From Diogma glabrata (lineage: Eukaryota > Arthropoda > Insecta > Diptera > Cylindrotomidae), in contig OY856186.1 of NCBI GenBank assembly GCA_963693315.1, forward strand, positions 281,102,346 to 281,166,345: a stretch of DNA of 64,000 nucleotides, written 5' to 3'. Below, in pieces: positions 1 through 10,578 of the stretch (within the stretch, counting starts at the first letter, position 1; every line of letters begins with the position of its first letter). A model generated the notes under the pieces. It saw only the letters and a list, made by a program, of their open reading frames with translations. It made no database searches and was not told the origin of the DNA. The position numbers and the translations under genes were made by a program.

Positions 1-744
1 GATAATTCTTAGGTAGGTTATACCTATTGGAGGCAGAGATCACAGGTAATGTTCTAAAAAATGGTGGAGCTTTGGTCTAAACAAGAATGTATCATCCAGG
101 GGAGTTTTATTTTGACGGGTTTTACCTGTATACCAATAACCAGACATGATTGTAAGAGGTGCTTTAACTTGGTACTCACTAGGGAGTAGATATGTAGGGG
201 GGGGGGGGGTGCACTACACTAAATCTTTTGGTCCCATCAGAACATTTCAAAACGACTTACTTATCTGATCTAATCTTTCTTTATTTTTTATTTTTTTTCA
301 CACATCAGAAAATTATCTTCAAAAGCCATTTTAATGAAGAGTACCAATAAACATAATGTTTTCCTAACTTATAATTGAATTTCAGACCTTGGTGAAAAAA
401 GGTTCAGCCTATTTTTTATCACAAAATTTTACGACAATAATAGTTGTACAACAAACTAAACGTTTCAACAAAAACGTTTAAAAATAAACTTTTCATAATT
501 TCTCTCTAAAAAGTACACTTTGCTTTAATTGTCCAGCGTTGCGAAAGCTGTCAATATCAAAGCAGTTTAGATAAGTTCATATCGTAACCGCTGTCAATTA
601 CTTATCGTAACTGCTGAAGTTTTGGCCTCAAATTTTCTTTTTTAAATCAAAGTACGCGAGTGATTCCTGTCAAACAAACTATTTCAGTTCATTGTTCAAC
701 TTCCTTGTAAATTGATTCAGAGCAGAAACAGAAACAAAACACAA
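1..744. other. AT-rich leading segment, no gene seen
   Basis: No convincing ORF or RNA gene. It holds a run of 13 G at 197-209 and otherwise AT-rich DNA. The last 200 bases, just before a possible start codon at 745, are less AT-biased than the surroundings and could be the 5' untranslated leader of the candidate exon. That is inference only. Confidence 0.4.
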
Positions 745-793
745 ATGGAAGATCCTACAAGTGACTTGAGTGATGGTGGACCTAATGAATTTG
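745..793 (+). CDS. Candidate first coding exon (partial, speculative)
   Basis: An ATG at 745 sits in a good animal context (CACAAATGG) and opens 16 codons beginning MEDPTSDLSDGG, an acidic low-complexity N-terminus. The frame runs into a splice-donor-like TTTG/GTGAGA, with the GT at 794-795. The leader upstream is less AT-rich than the neighbourhood. I do not recognise the product. No matching downstream exon was found, and the presumed intron begins with a hairpin repeat at 817-935. If real, much of the window would be intron of a host gene on the plus strand. It could equally be a chance ATG inside a decayed mobile element. The ORF is too short for homology-based judgement. Confidence 0.25.
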
Positions 794-816
794 GTGAGAA
801 ATTATGAAAAGCACTG

Positions 817-935
817 TTCGTAACTCGTGGAGAAAGTAAGTTATTTCAGAATTGGTGAATTGTTTGCACTCGCTATCGCTCGTGCACAAACTTTCACCAA
901 TGCTGAAATAACTTACTTTCTCCACTTGTTACGAA
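817..935. repeat. Hairpin repeat with 43-bp arms
   Basis: Left arm 817-859 and right arm 893-935 are near-perfect inverted copies, both containing AGAAAGTAAGTTATTTCAG or its complement. They are separated by a 33-bp loop carrying CGAGCGATAGCG-type sequence. A similar loop motif recurs at about 40291-40317. Likely a small foldback element; superfamily unknown. Confidence 0.7.
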
Positions 936-2041
936 ATGTACTATTTTAATATCAATATAATAACAGAATCACCACAAGATATGGCAAATATCATATAAAA
1001 TGAGAATAAGAATACCTGAACATAAGAATTTTTAGAAAGAAAAATAAAAGAAAACTGATTGACTGTAAATTTGGAAAATGTTGTAGTTTGTAGTAAATCT
1101 TTTGAAATAATTATTGCTTGGTTACATTTATCGAATAAAAAATTCGAGACGTGGGAGATTTATATTCAAAACTAAACTCTTGCAATATTTTTACAATTCT
1201 ATAATCTACGTACAGTGACTTAGGTAACATTTTCCTTAAAAGTCGTTTTCGTTTCTAAGCCGATATGAAGATTTTTATTATTAAATTAGTCACGATGTCC
1301 TTAGATCCATCCACTAAAACAACTAAAACAAAAGTTTAAGCTTCTACTTTATCGTCTTTCTCAATTCCAGAAATAAAAAAATAATCTACAACCAATTTTT
1401 TTTTAAATTTCAGAAAAAAAATCCTACAGCATGTTTGTAGTAAGTTTTCGTTTTAAAGTTAGTCACACGTTTCGTTTAAAAAAAAAAGAACAAGAAAAAA
1501 GCAGAAAAAGTTCGTTGGTTTGTTTGGAGCTTTTTTAAGTTCGATATTTTTTTATTACTTTTTAACAATACAATTTAACTTAAAGTTTTAATATAAAGTT
1601 TTTATTACGATTTTTTGTTAGTCTATTTTTAAAATATTATATAAAGTTAGCTTTTTCAGTGTCGTTCTTATGTTTTTTTCGTTATTTTAAGTTTATTTTG
1701 ATATAAGAATAAGATAAACATGTTTGTTATATTATTATGATTAATGGATAGTTTTGTTTTTGTTTGAGAATAAAATTAATGATAGTTATGCGTGATGCAT
1801 TTTCAAATTCTTAGATATTATTTTATAATGTAATTAGGTAAAATTTTTATAGTCATATAAGCTTGTATAAAATGTAATCTTTTTTGACAGGCTCAACACT
1901 TTGAGTACCTATATGATAAAGCAATTGGAATACTTTTATAGTCCTACTTATTTTCGTAGTGGTAATATTGATCAAATATTAAATATTCATTAGTTTTCAA
2001 AACAAAACCGAATGACCTGTCAACCATATCAATTTACAGAA
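936..2041. other. AT-rich stretch, nothing recognised
   Basis: Dense stops in all frames, many homopolymer A/T runs, and no repeat or RNA signature that I can support. Confidence 0.5.
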
Positions 2042-2130
2042 CATAAATATAACATAAATATACATAAATATACATAAATATACATAAATATACATAAATA
2101 TACATAAATATACATAAATATACATAAATG
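2042..2130. repeat. 10-bp tandem repeat (TACATAAATA)n
   Basis: About nine head-to-tail copies of TACATAAATA; the central six or seven are identical. The first unit and the last (TACATAAATG) diverge. A simple AT-rich minisatellite. Confidence 0.95.
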
Positions 2131-2356
2131 TATATGTATTTATTCAATAAATAAATACTAAAATAGGTATTTATTCATCTAGAACGAAAAGTGAAACTTT
2201 AAAGTACGAGTTTGTTGTTTACGGCCGAGGCGTCTAGCCGAGACCGAAATTACTAGTGAGTACCTTTAAAAACACTTTTCGTTTGAGGTAAATAGAAGAT
2301 TTTATTTCATACTGGAAATTTATTAAAATAAAAAGAATGAGTTTTAAATTTTGCTC

Positions 2357-2490
2357 AAAAAGTTGAACTTTAACGTCCTAGGACTTTATAAAATTTTTTA
2401 AAGTACTAGGACGTTAAAGTTCAACGTTTATGGTACAAAAAGTTGAACTTTAACGTGCTGGACGTTAAAGTTCAACTTTTTGTACCATAA
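2357..2490. repeat. Pair of hairpins sharing an AAGTTGAACTTTAACGT arm
   Basis: The first inverted repeat has arms near 2362-2381 and 2405-2425 around an AT-rich loop. The second has perfect 29-bp arms at 2428-2456 and 2462-2490 with a 5-base loop (GCTGG). All four arms share the same core, so the second hairpin probably arose by duplication and inversion of the first. No coding sequence. Confidence 0.85.
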
Positions 2491-2890
2491 ATAATCCGAA
2501 AAATGTCGTTTTAGATATCAGTATGAAATAAAAATTTTTTTGTTACCAATTTAGAAATTGTCATATATGATACAGTTATGTTGTATAGAACAATCCATTA
2601 TTGATTATTTATTATGATAAAATTACCTAGGTAACAGTAATGAAATATATTTATTTAGCACTAGTGCATAATGAAAAAATTAACGATCCAATATTGTCAT
2701 GAAAATTAATCAAATTTCAACAAATACAAGACTTGCCAATAACAAATATAAATTTTAATTGTCAAAGAAATCGCTTCAATTTAAAACAATTTTTTTTTAA
2801 ATTATTACAAATACTTTTTTTTTTAAATTAATTCAGTAAATTATTTGTGATATAACATCAACCCGATGGAAAATCTCCCATCAAGAATAA
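2491..2890. other. AT-rich spacer, nothing recognised
   Basis: Only AT-rich low-complexity sequence with long T and A runs. No ORF or repeat that I can support. Confidence 0.5.
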
Positions 2891-3220
2891 TATAAGAACT
2901 GAATTTAAAAAATTATGGTGCAAATTATGAAACTTTTTGCAATCCATACAATTTTAGAGCGATCTAGTTTCGAACCAATGAGAAAATTTTTAAACTTTTA
3001 AAAAGTTTATCATTCTCATCAGGGCTAGCCGACTAGATAAACTCTACCAAAAAATGTCAACGCTAATGTATATAAACTAAAAATTAGGTTACAACTCTAG
3101 CGAAGTGTAAAAACAAAAAATTGTCAATCTCATTGGTTCGAAACTAGATCGCTCTAAAATTGTATGGATTGCAAAAAGTTTCATAATTTGCACCATAATT
3201 TTTTAAATTCAGTTCTTATA
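2891..3220. mobile_element. MITE with perfect 93-bp terminal inverted repeats
   Basis: Arms at 2891-2983 and 3128-3220 are exact reverse complements, starting TATAAGAACTGAATTT and ending in the complement, around a 144-bp unique centre. The outermost TA on each side could be a TA target duplication, which would suggest a Tc1/mariner-type MITE. This is not certain, because the TA is also part of the palindrome. There is no transposase ORF, so the element is non-autonomous. Perfect arms imply either recent insertion or recent arm conversion. Confidence 0.8.
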
Positions 3221-3625
3221 CTTTTTTTTTGTTTTGCTTTTTTTATAAATTTTTATCGAGGATGAAATATTATTATACAAAAAATAATACCATGCTACCA
3301 GTCTATTTAGAAATAGTAAACTTTTATAAATAGTAGACTTTTATAGTAAAATTTTATACATGTAGTATATTTATAAGTTTCTGTGGGTGTTGTTCAACAT
3401 ACTATTGCATACATAAACTTCAAAAACCATACAAAACTTTTAAAACTTATAAACATCATATATCACTTTATCCATCTACTTTTTCAACCTTTAAACAGTT
3501 TGCTTCGCCTTTTTACATACTAAATAAAGTTAAAAGGAATCCTTAAACACAATTTAGTATTTCATAGTACTTTTAATACGAAGTTTACACCATGGTAGAA
3601 TATAAGACTATTTAGGAAACAGCTT
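3221..3625. other. AT-rich spacer, nothing recognised
   Basis: No ORF, hairpin or tandem repeat that I can support. Confidence 0.4.
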
Positions 3626-4537
3626 TTATCCACGACTACTAAAGAATATATACTTTCTATGCGTATATCTTTCATTGTAATTGTATTCATTCCAATTTAT
3701 ATAAAAAATTCTCTTTTATTTATTTCATTCCACTTTATTTATAAAAAATTCCTCTAACAAATTAAAAACTTGATTTGTTGGTATAGTAATATAAACAAGT
3801 TTAAACAAGAACAATACATATATAAATCTAAAATAAACATCAAACGTTTTGTTTTTCTTGTTTTCTATGATAAATTAATTTCAATATGGCGATATAAAGT
3901 TTTAATTGAAAACTTTATATTATTTCAAATATTTTTAAAGTCGTGGATAAAATAGCATCTTGTGTTCGCTTAGGATGAAAGCAATTCTTCACTCAGATGA
4001 TTCCCTCTAATCGCAACGCTCGTTCCGGGAAACTTCACCCTCGCCTTCATTCTAAGTTCATACAAGAATCTATTATTATCCACGACTACTAAAGAATATA
4101 TACTTTCCATGTGTATGTCTTCCATTGTAATTTTATACATTCTCTTTATACATTCTCATTGATACTCTTTACATTGTAAATTTATATATTCAATCGTTAC
4201 TACAGTTCTATAGTTTATTTGTTGGTATAGTATTATCAAAAGGTTAAAACGAGAGCAACACATATATAAAATATAAAATAATAAATTTAAGTTTCGTTTT
4301 TCTATGCTATCTATGAATAACATATTTCAATATGGTGATAAAAACTTTAGCAGGTAAACTGGAAATTAATCGAAATAATATTGCAGTCATGGATAAAATA
4401 GCAACTTGTATTTGCATAGGCTGATTGCAATTCTTCACTCGGAAGATTCCCTCCATTCACTATGCTCGTTTTGGGAAACTTCATCCTCGTGAACAATTGC
4501 CATCATTCTCAACTAATACAAGAATCTACTATTAAAC
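3626..4537. repeat. Diverged tandem duplication, unit about 450 bp
   Basis: The units 3626-4075 and 4076-4537 both start TTATCCACGACTACTAAAGA. Both share TTTGTTGGTATAGTA in the middle and GGATAAAATAGCA plus GCAATTCTTCACTC near the end. The copies carry many substitutions and small indels, so the duplication is old. The short ORF at 3770-3955 falls inside unit 1 and is not preserved in unit 2, so it is probably not a gene. Confidence 0.8.
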
Positions 4538-4677
4538 TACTATGGTATCAACAGCTAGAATAATACTTTTTTACTATGACATATGTTTAGTTATATGATA
4601 TTTTACTGTTTATCGATAGTTCTATTGTTTGGTCGAGCAAATGTGTAAAGAAACATCATAATTTTTATGTCACGTTT

Positions 4678-5870
4678 TTAGGGTTCCGTTTTTTTTAACG
4701 AGCCCTATTGGTGAGAGCAAAACGAGTTTTTCACATTATATCGATTATCTCGTAAACTATAAAAGCTATGGACTTGAAATTTGAGGTGCGTATAAAAATA
4801 ATATGTTCATATGAACTGACGGATACAAATAAAAACTAAAGTGGTTCTCGTTTGGTTTACAGAGGTACGATGTGAGACCTTTGAGAAATACATTTTTTTA
4901 TAGGTTCAAGTAGGGGTAGGGCTTCATTTCAGTATTCCTTAAAAATTTATTTTGGAATTTTACACAAGTTTTCTAGCTCTAGCTCTCTAGCTTTCAAGCT
5001 TTCTTACCTCGATTAGCCCCAAACCTAACTGATCGAAGATCTTCAAATGTATTGGGAATGATAAAAAAATTAGTAAGTTCTTAATAAAAATATATAAAAG
5101 TGTCACATACTCATATTTATATTTATTGAGGGGGAGGGGGATGAGAAGGGGTAAGAACAGTATTAAAAACGTGGTCAAGTGGGGTGTCATGAAAGAGCAC
5201 CAAATTTAGAACACATTGCAATTTTTTTTTAATTTTGCGGTGCACAGTTTTTGAGATATTGTCAAAAAAGTGCTACTTTCAGACTGTTCCCTCTCCTACG
5301 TTTCGACATTGATTTACAGAAGAATTCGAAAAAAATTCACAGAGCTAGGAAGTTTAGTAAATTTTGAATGAAAATTATAGCGAAGTTTCAAATAACTATA
5401 TTTCAGTGTGTTTAGGAGGACGGGGTGGATAGGGTAAAAAAATCATTTTTGACCCAAGCGAGTGGGGCATCATTTGAAAGAGCACCTAATTTTAAACACA
5501 TTGTATTTTTTTAGAATTTTGCGTTGCATAGTTTTTGAGTTATTGTCAAAAAGTGCGTATTTCAGACCTACGTTTCGACAGTGATGAAAAGAAAAATTTG
5601 TAAAAATTCACAAAGTTAGGAAGTTTGGTATAAATTTTGAATGTAAATTATAGCAAAGTCTCAAATAATTATATTTCTATGTCTCTAGGTAATAAGTGTG
5701 GGGAGGGTAAAAAAAGTAATATATTGACCCAAATTAGTGGGGTGCCATTTGAAAGAGCACCTAATTTAAAACACGTTACAAATTTTTTAGAATTTTTCAA
5801 TGCACAGTTCTTGTGTTATTGTAAAAAAAAGTACTTTTGTATATAGACACTTGATTGGCCGAAAAAATAA
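4678..5870. repeat. Dispersed repeat family Y, plus-oriented copy with internal repeats
   Basis: It begins AGGGTTCCGTTTTTTTT followed by CCCTATTGGTGAGA. It contains a tandem submodule of roughly 280 bp with the landmark GTGGGG(T/C)(G/A)(T/C)CAT..GAAAGAGCACC at about 5178, 5462 and 5737. A second copy lies inverted at 45407-46175 and ends in the complementary GTACGGAACCCTA. GGGTTCCGT-type ends are seen in many insect repeats. I do not know the superfamily. No coding capacity. Confidence 0.7.
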
Positions 5871-6096
5871 TCAAATTTAAACCATTTACAAGCTGGTGTA
5901 ATTGAATCTTTCTTGAGTTACCATTAACAGGTATGGATAAGATTGAATCTGAAGCAACATTTCTTGTGTCTCTTTTGATCAATGATGTTATTTACTATCG
6001 AAATTTAAGAATAAACATTTATTTTGTTATGCGTCTATGGTCTGGAAATATAAAAACATTACAAGTTACAACACAACTTTTAGTCAATTATTATTG
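5871..6096. other. Spacer before the Helitron-like array
   Basis: AT-rich, no supported feature. Confidence 0.4.
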
Positions 6097-6538
6097 AGTA
6101 GAAGGGCCCGGCGGGCTTCGCTACGCTTATAAATAAAGTTTTTGCGTAGACTTTTTGTTGACGTAGAAGCAATGATTTCAAAAAGTGGTAATGAGAAATG
6201 CTAGCATATAATTTTTAATTTTTCTATTTAAATATATGAATGAAAAATAATCAGAACTCTAGCTGATCAGTTCCGATATATGAAAAATAAGCGATCAAAT
6301 AAGTTTTCAAGTAAGCTTATTTGATCTCTTACTTATTTGATGGCTAATTTTTCATATATCCGAACTGATCAGCTAGAGTTCTGATTATTTTTCATTCATA
6401 TATTTAAAAAGAAAAATTAAAAATTATATGCAAGCATTTCTCATTACCACTTTTTGAAATCAGTGCTTCTACGTCAGCAAAATGTCTACACAAAAACTTT
6501 ATTTATAAGCGTAGCGAAGCACGCCGGGCCCTCCTAGT
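6097..6538. mobile_element. Palindromic element with Helitron-like 3' terminus at both ends
   Basis: The right end reads GCGAAGCACGCCGGGCCC followed by TCCTAGT. This resembles Helitron 3' ends, which have a GC-rich hairpin and a terminal CTAGT. The left end, read on the minus strand, gives the same sequence with a few changes. The two arms of about 215 bp meet near 6312-6320. They contain GAGAAATGCTAGCATATA, ACTCTAGCTGATCAG and other blocks as inverted copies. No target duplication is evident, as expected for Helitrons. There is no coding sequence. The right arm was the seed for shorter copies at about 7961-8071 and 10463-10583. Confidence 0.7.
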
Positions 6539-6671
6539 ATTTATTAATCATTTCATTTCCACACGCATAAGAAAAAGTAAAGAGGTGTCAAGGGACACCC
6601 GGATGGAACGAAGTTCCTTTCGAATAATTAGTGAAGGAATGGTTGTAATAGAAAAATTTTATTTTTTTAAG

Positions 6672-6717
6672 TTTGGGAAATTTGGGAAATTTGGGAAATT
6701 CGGGAAATTTGGAAAAT
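6672..6717. repeat. 9-bp minisatellite (TTTGGGAAA)n, unit A
   Basis: About five tandem copies of TTTGGGAAA with a C substitution in the fourth. It creates the repetitive peptide FGKFGKFGK in one frame, which is a by-product of the repeat and not a gene. Confidence 0.9.
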
Positions 6718-6726
6718 TGTTTCTTT

Positions 6727-7420
6727 TCCGCATGGAGGGATCAGTTTTTATTGTTTTGAAATTTTTTTTATTTTTGATCTACGGGTGTGACAACCCCGCG
6801 TACTCCAGTCCCTGCTATTGACATACGAGTTAACGTGAGATATCACATACCACTGGCAATAGCAGTGAGATATCACTAGCCAAGGTGACATCTTAGGGGT
6901 GGTGGCGGATGAACTGTATTCAGTCAACGGCAGCACCCTCAATCTTAGCTGTGAAATAATCCTTGATGATGAGACGCTATTGCTTTATTGAGGAAACGAG
7001 CCTTCGTATAACTATGTGTTGGCTTTGATCTTCAAGAAAGACAGTGCGTCACAGGATCAAGGAATATGCAACCGTCTGGATTATTGGCAACTACAGTTTT
7101 GTTTTGTTTCAGCAAATTTTTGTAAAAATTTGCTATTTACTTTTTAATTTACTTTTATTTTTTCTATTCTATCATAAAATATTGGCCTATGTCATATTTT
7201 GTCAGTGATAGGATTTTTTGTTTAGTTATCCATTCTTTAACAAAAAATATAAAAAAACAAAAAAAGAAAGATTTACGTCCATCAACACCTTTGAACGTAT
7301 GTTGTTGTGGGACCTTGGTCTTAAAAGCTTTTTATGTGTTATTGTGACACATATTGTAATTCCTACTACACAACACATTTTATTTAAAAAAAAAAAAAAA
7401 ATACCTAATCAATAGAAAAT
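6727..7420. repeat. Helitron-associated blocks C and D, first copy
   Basis: Block C starts GCATGGAGGGATCAG and runs through ATTCAGTCAACGGCAGCACC to TATTGGCCTATGTCA. Block D follows with TTTACGTCCATCAACACC and TCCTACTACACAACACAT, and ends in a run of A. Full or partial copies recur at 8517, 9227 and 11029, and as decayed inverted pieces at 30090-30400 and 33590-33715. Non-coding; the short ORFs here are incidental. Confidence 0.85.
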
Positions 7421-7462
7421 AAAAAAATTAGTGAAGGAATTGCAATAAAACTTTATTTTTCA

Positions 7463-7921
7463 GGGTGTCAAGGGTGTCAAGGGTGTCAAGGGTGTCAAAG
7501 GTATCAAGGGTGTCACGGTGTCAAGGGTGTCAAGGGTTTCAAGGGTGTCAAGGGTGTCAAGGGTGTCAAGTGTGTCAAGGGTATCAAGGGTGTCAAGGTT
7601 GTCGAGGGTGTCAAGGTTGTCAAGGGTGTCAAGGGTGTCAAGGGTGTCAAGGGTGTCAAGGGTGTTGAGGGTGTCAAGGGTTGTCAAGGGTGTCAAGGGT
7701 GTCAAGGATGTCAAGGGTGTCAAGGGTGTCAATGGTGTCAAAGGTGTCAAGAGTGTCAAGAGTGTCATGGGTGTCAAGGGTGTCAAGGGTGTCAAGGTTG
7801 TCAAGGGTGTCAAGGTGGTCAAGGGTGTCAAGGGTGTATAGGGTGTCAAGGGTGTCAAGTGTGTCAAGGGTGTCAAGGGTGTCAAGGGCTGTCAAGGGTG
7901 TCAAGGTGTCATGGGTGTCAA
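7463..7921. repeat. 9-bp minisatellite (GGGTGTCAA)n, unit A
   Basis: About 50 tandem copies of GGGTGTCAA with scattered variants. Because 9 is a multiple of 3 and the unit lacks stops in several frames, it gives long repetitive ORFs on both strands (SRV- and TPL- or TLD-type). These have no start context or homology and are not genes. Internal minisatellites are common in Helitrons and Helentron-derived elements. Confidence 0.95.
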
Positions 7922-8066
7922 CCATTAAAATATTGTCGTACTAATGATCGTACTTTTCGTGAGAAATGCTAGCATATAGCAAATGCCACCAGCTCACCGG
8001 GCCCACCCAACAAAATGTCTACACAAAAACTTTATTTATAAGCGTACCGAAGCACGCCGGGCCCTC

Positions 8067-8480
8067 CTAGTATCTATTATCAAGAGATGCACCACGTACA
8101 TCAACACTCATACCATTATCACGTCGACGATACAAAGGATAACCATTCACAGATTCTTTAGTATTTTCAGAAAAAGGTTTTGGAAAATTATTACTACATT
8201 TACCATCTCTCATACAAACAGAATTGGCACCACATGGTCCATGCATCATATGACGTTTCACATATTCATGTAATTTAGGAAAAAGAATGAGATCAGAGAT
8301 TTCAGTACATACAAATTTATTAATCATTTCATTTCCATCAATTTTATCTTCATATAACAAATTTAACAAACACATCAGGCAGGAATTAAAGTACCAGTAC
8401 GATGATTAAAAATATTATGAATTTTAAAATGATAAATACCACGTGCAATTCATTTCTTCATGTACAACATTCATTTCACC
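8067..8480 (-). pseudogene. Helitron Rep/helicase N-terminal fragment, unit A
   Basis: The 102-residue open segment at 8067-8375 reads like the end of the Helitron-like N-terminal domain. It has an EIxD(P)-type stretch, then a KLHEYVKRHMMHGPCG segment, then CMRDGKCSNNFPKPF, then NGYPLYRRR. These are hallmark blocks of Helitron Rep/helicase proteins, which nick and unwind DNA for rolling-circle transposition. A second frame at about 8380-8480 continues upstream with an FNHRTGTLIP-type stretch of the same domain, so a frameshift or small deletion separates them. The Rep catalytic HUH/Y2 motifs and the whole helicase are missing. The fragment stops at a TAG lying inside the CTAGT end of the neighbouring Helitron-like terminus, so it is a truncated capture and cannot function. 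Confidence 0.8.
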
Positions 8481-8516
8481 ATTAACACCATTCATGAAAA
8501 ATAATAATAATAATTT

Positions 8517-8975
8517 CCGCATGGAGGGATCAGTTTTTATTGTTTTGAAATTTTTTTTTATTTTTGATCTACGGGTGTGACAACCCCTCGTACTCCAGTC
8601 CCTGCTATTGACATACGAGTTAACGTGAGATATCAAATACCACTGGCAATAGCAGTGAGATATCACTAGTCAAGGTGACATCTTATGGGTGGTGGCGGAT
8701 GAACTGTATTCAGTCAACGGCAGCACCCTCAATCTTAGCTGTAAAATAATCCTTGATGATGCTATTGCTTCCTTGAAGAAACGACCCTTCATATAACTAT
8801 GTGTGGGCTTTAATCTTCAAGAAAGACGGTGCGTCACAGGATCAAGGAATATGCAACCGGCTGGATTATTGGCAACTACAGTTTTGTTTTGTTTCAGCAA
8901 ATTTTTGTAAAAATTTGCTATTTACTTTTTAATTTACTTTTATTTTCTCTATTCTATCATAAAATATTGGCCTAT
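8517..8975. repeat. Helitron-associated block C, second copy in unit A
   Basis: Starts CCGCATGGAGGGATCAG. It is a near-copy of 6727-7190 with small deletions, for example GATGATGAGACGC reduced to GATGATGC. It ends abruptly at TTGGCCTAT, where unit B begins. Block D is absent here. Confidence 0.85.
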
Positions 8976-9171
8976 CATAAAATGTCTACACAAAAACTTT
9001 ATTTATAAGCGTAGCGAAGCACGCCGGGCCCTCCTAGTATTTATTAATCATTTCATTTCCACACGCATAAGAAAAAGTAAAGAGGTGTCAAGGGACACCC
9101 GGATGGAACGAAGTTCCTTTCGAATAATTAGTGAAGGAATGGTTGTAATAGAAAAATTTTATTTTTTTAAG

Positions 9172-9217
9172 TTTGGGAAATTTGGGAAATTTGGGAAATT
9201 CGGGAAATTTGGAAAAT
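9172..9217. repeat. 9-bp minisatellite (TTTGGGAAA)n, unit B
   Basis: Identical to the array at 6672-6717. Confidence 0.9.
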
Positions 9218-9226
9218 TGTTTCTTT

Positions 9227-9906
9227 TCCGCATGGAGGGATCAGTTTTTATTGTTTTGAAATTTTTTTTATTTTTGATCTACGGGTGTGACAACCCCGCG
9301 TACTCCAGTCCCTGCTATTGACATACGAGTTAACGTGAGATATCACATACCACTGGCAATAGCAGTGAGATATCACTAGCCAAGGTGACATCTTAGGGGT
9401 GGTGGCGGATGAACTGTATTCAGTCAACGGTAGCACCCTCAATCTTAGCTGTGAAATAATCCTTGATGATGAGACGCTATTGCTTCATTGAGGAAACGAG
9501 CCTTCGTATAACTATGTGTTGGCTTTGATCTTCAAGAAAGACAGTGCGTCACAGGATCAAGGAATATGCAACCGTCTGGATTATTGGCAACTACAGTTTT
9601 GTTTTGTTTCAGCAAATTTTTGTAAAAATTTGCTATTTACTTTTTAATTTACTTTTATTTTTTCTATTCTATCATAATATATTGGCCTATGTCATATTTT
9701 GTCAGTGATAGGATTTTTTGTTTAGTTATCCATTCTTTAACAAAAAATATAAAAAAACAAAAAAAGAAAGATTTACGTCCATCAACACCTTTGAACGTAT
9801 GTTGTTGTGGGACCTTGGTCTTAAAAGCTTTTTATGTGTTATTGTGACACATATTGTAATTCCTACTACACAACACATTTTATTAAAAAAAAAAAAAAAA
9901 AAAATA
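9227..9906. repeat. Blocks C and D, third copy
   Basis: Near-identical to 6727-7420, with a longer poly-A tract after TTTTATT. Confidence 0.85.
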
Positions 9907-9964
9907 CCTAATCAATAGAAAATAAAAAAATTAGTGAAGGAATTGCAATAAAACTTTATTTTTC

Positions 9965-10433
9965 AGGGTGTCAAGGGTGTCAAGGGTGTCAAGGGTGTCA
10001 AGGGTGTCACGGTGTCAAGGGTGTCAAGGGTTTCAAGGGTGTCAAGGGTTTCAAGGGTGTCAAGTGTGTCAAGGGTGTCAAGTGTGTCAAGGGTATCAAG
10101 GGTGTCAAGGTTGTCGAGGGTGTCAAGGTTGTCAAGGGTGTCAAGGGTGTCAAGGGTGTCAAGGGTGTTGAGGGTGTCAAGGGTTGTCAAGGGTGTCAAG
10201 GGTGTCAAAGGTGTCAAGGATGTCAAGGGTGTCAAGGGTGTCAATGGTGTCAAAGGTGCCAAGAGTGTCAAGAGTGTCAAGGGTGTCAAGGGTGTCAAGG
10301 GTGTCAAGGTTGTCAAGGGTGTCAAGGTGGTAAAGGGTGTCAAGGGTGTATAGGGTGTCAAGGGTGTCAAGTGTGTCAAGGGTGTCAAGGGTGTCAAGGG
10401 CTGTCAAGGGTGTCAAGGTGTCATGGGTGTCAA
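9965..10433. repeat. 9-bp minisatellite (GGGTGTCAA)n, unit B
   Basis: Same unit as 7463-7921, with individual units added, lost or changed, for example GGTGCCAAG in place of GTGTCAAG. The array has therefore mutated since the 2.5-kb duplication. Long repetitive ORFs here are not genes. Confidence 0.95.
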
Positions 10434-10578
10434 CCATTAAAATATTGTCGTACTAATGATCGTACTTTTCGTGAGAAATGCTAGCATATAGCAAATGCCA
10501 CCAGCTCACCGGGCCCACCCAACAAAATGTCTACACAAAAACTTTATTTATAAGCGTACCGAAGCACGCCGGGCCCTC

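Larger units (their letters stand above)
6481..8980. repeat. Helitron-associated tandem unit A (2500 bp)
   Basis: This unit is repeated almost base for base 2500 bp downstream. It runs: Helitron-like 3' end, (TTTGGGAAA)n, block C, block D with a poly-A, (GGGTGTCAA)n, a short copy of the Helitron-like end, a Helitron N-terminal coding fragment on the minus strand, then a second block C. The two units differ by a few substitutions and minisatellite length, so the duplication is recent or an assembly artefact. Confidence 0.85.

Noticed and set aside
7463..10433. Possible CRISPR-like array (short regular repeats)
   Set aside because: No unique spacers; contiguous 9-bp minisatellite in eukaryotic DNA.
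7460..10437. Long ORFs on both strands reading as SRV, TPL or TLD repeats (up to 144 codons)
   Set aside because: They are by-products of the 9-bp GGGTGTCAA repeat, which is open in several frames; no independent coding evidence.
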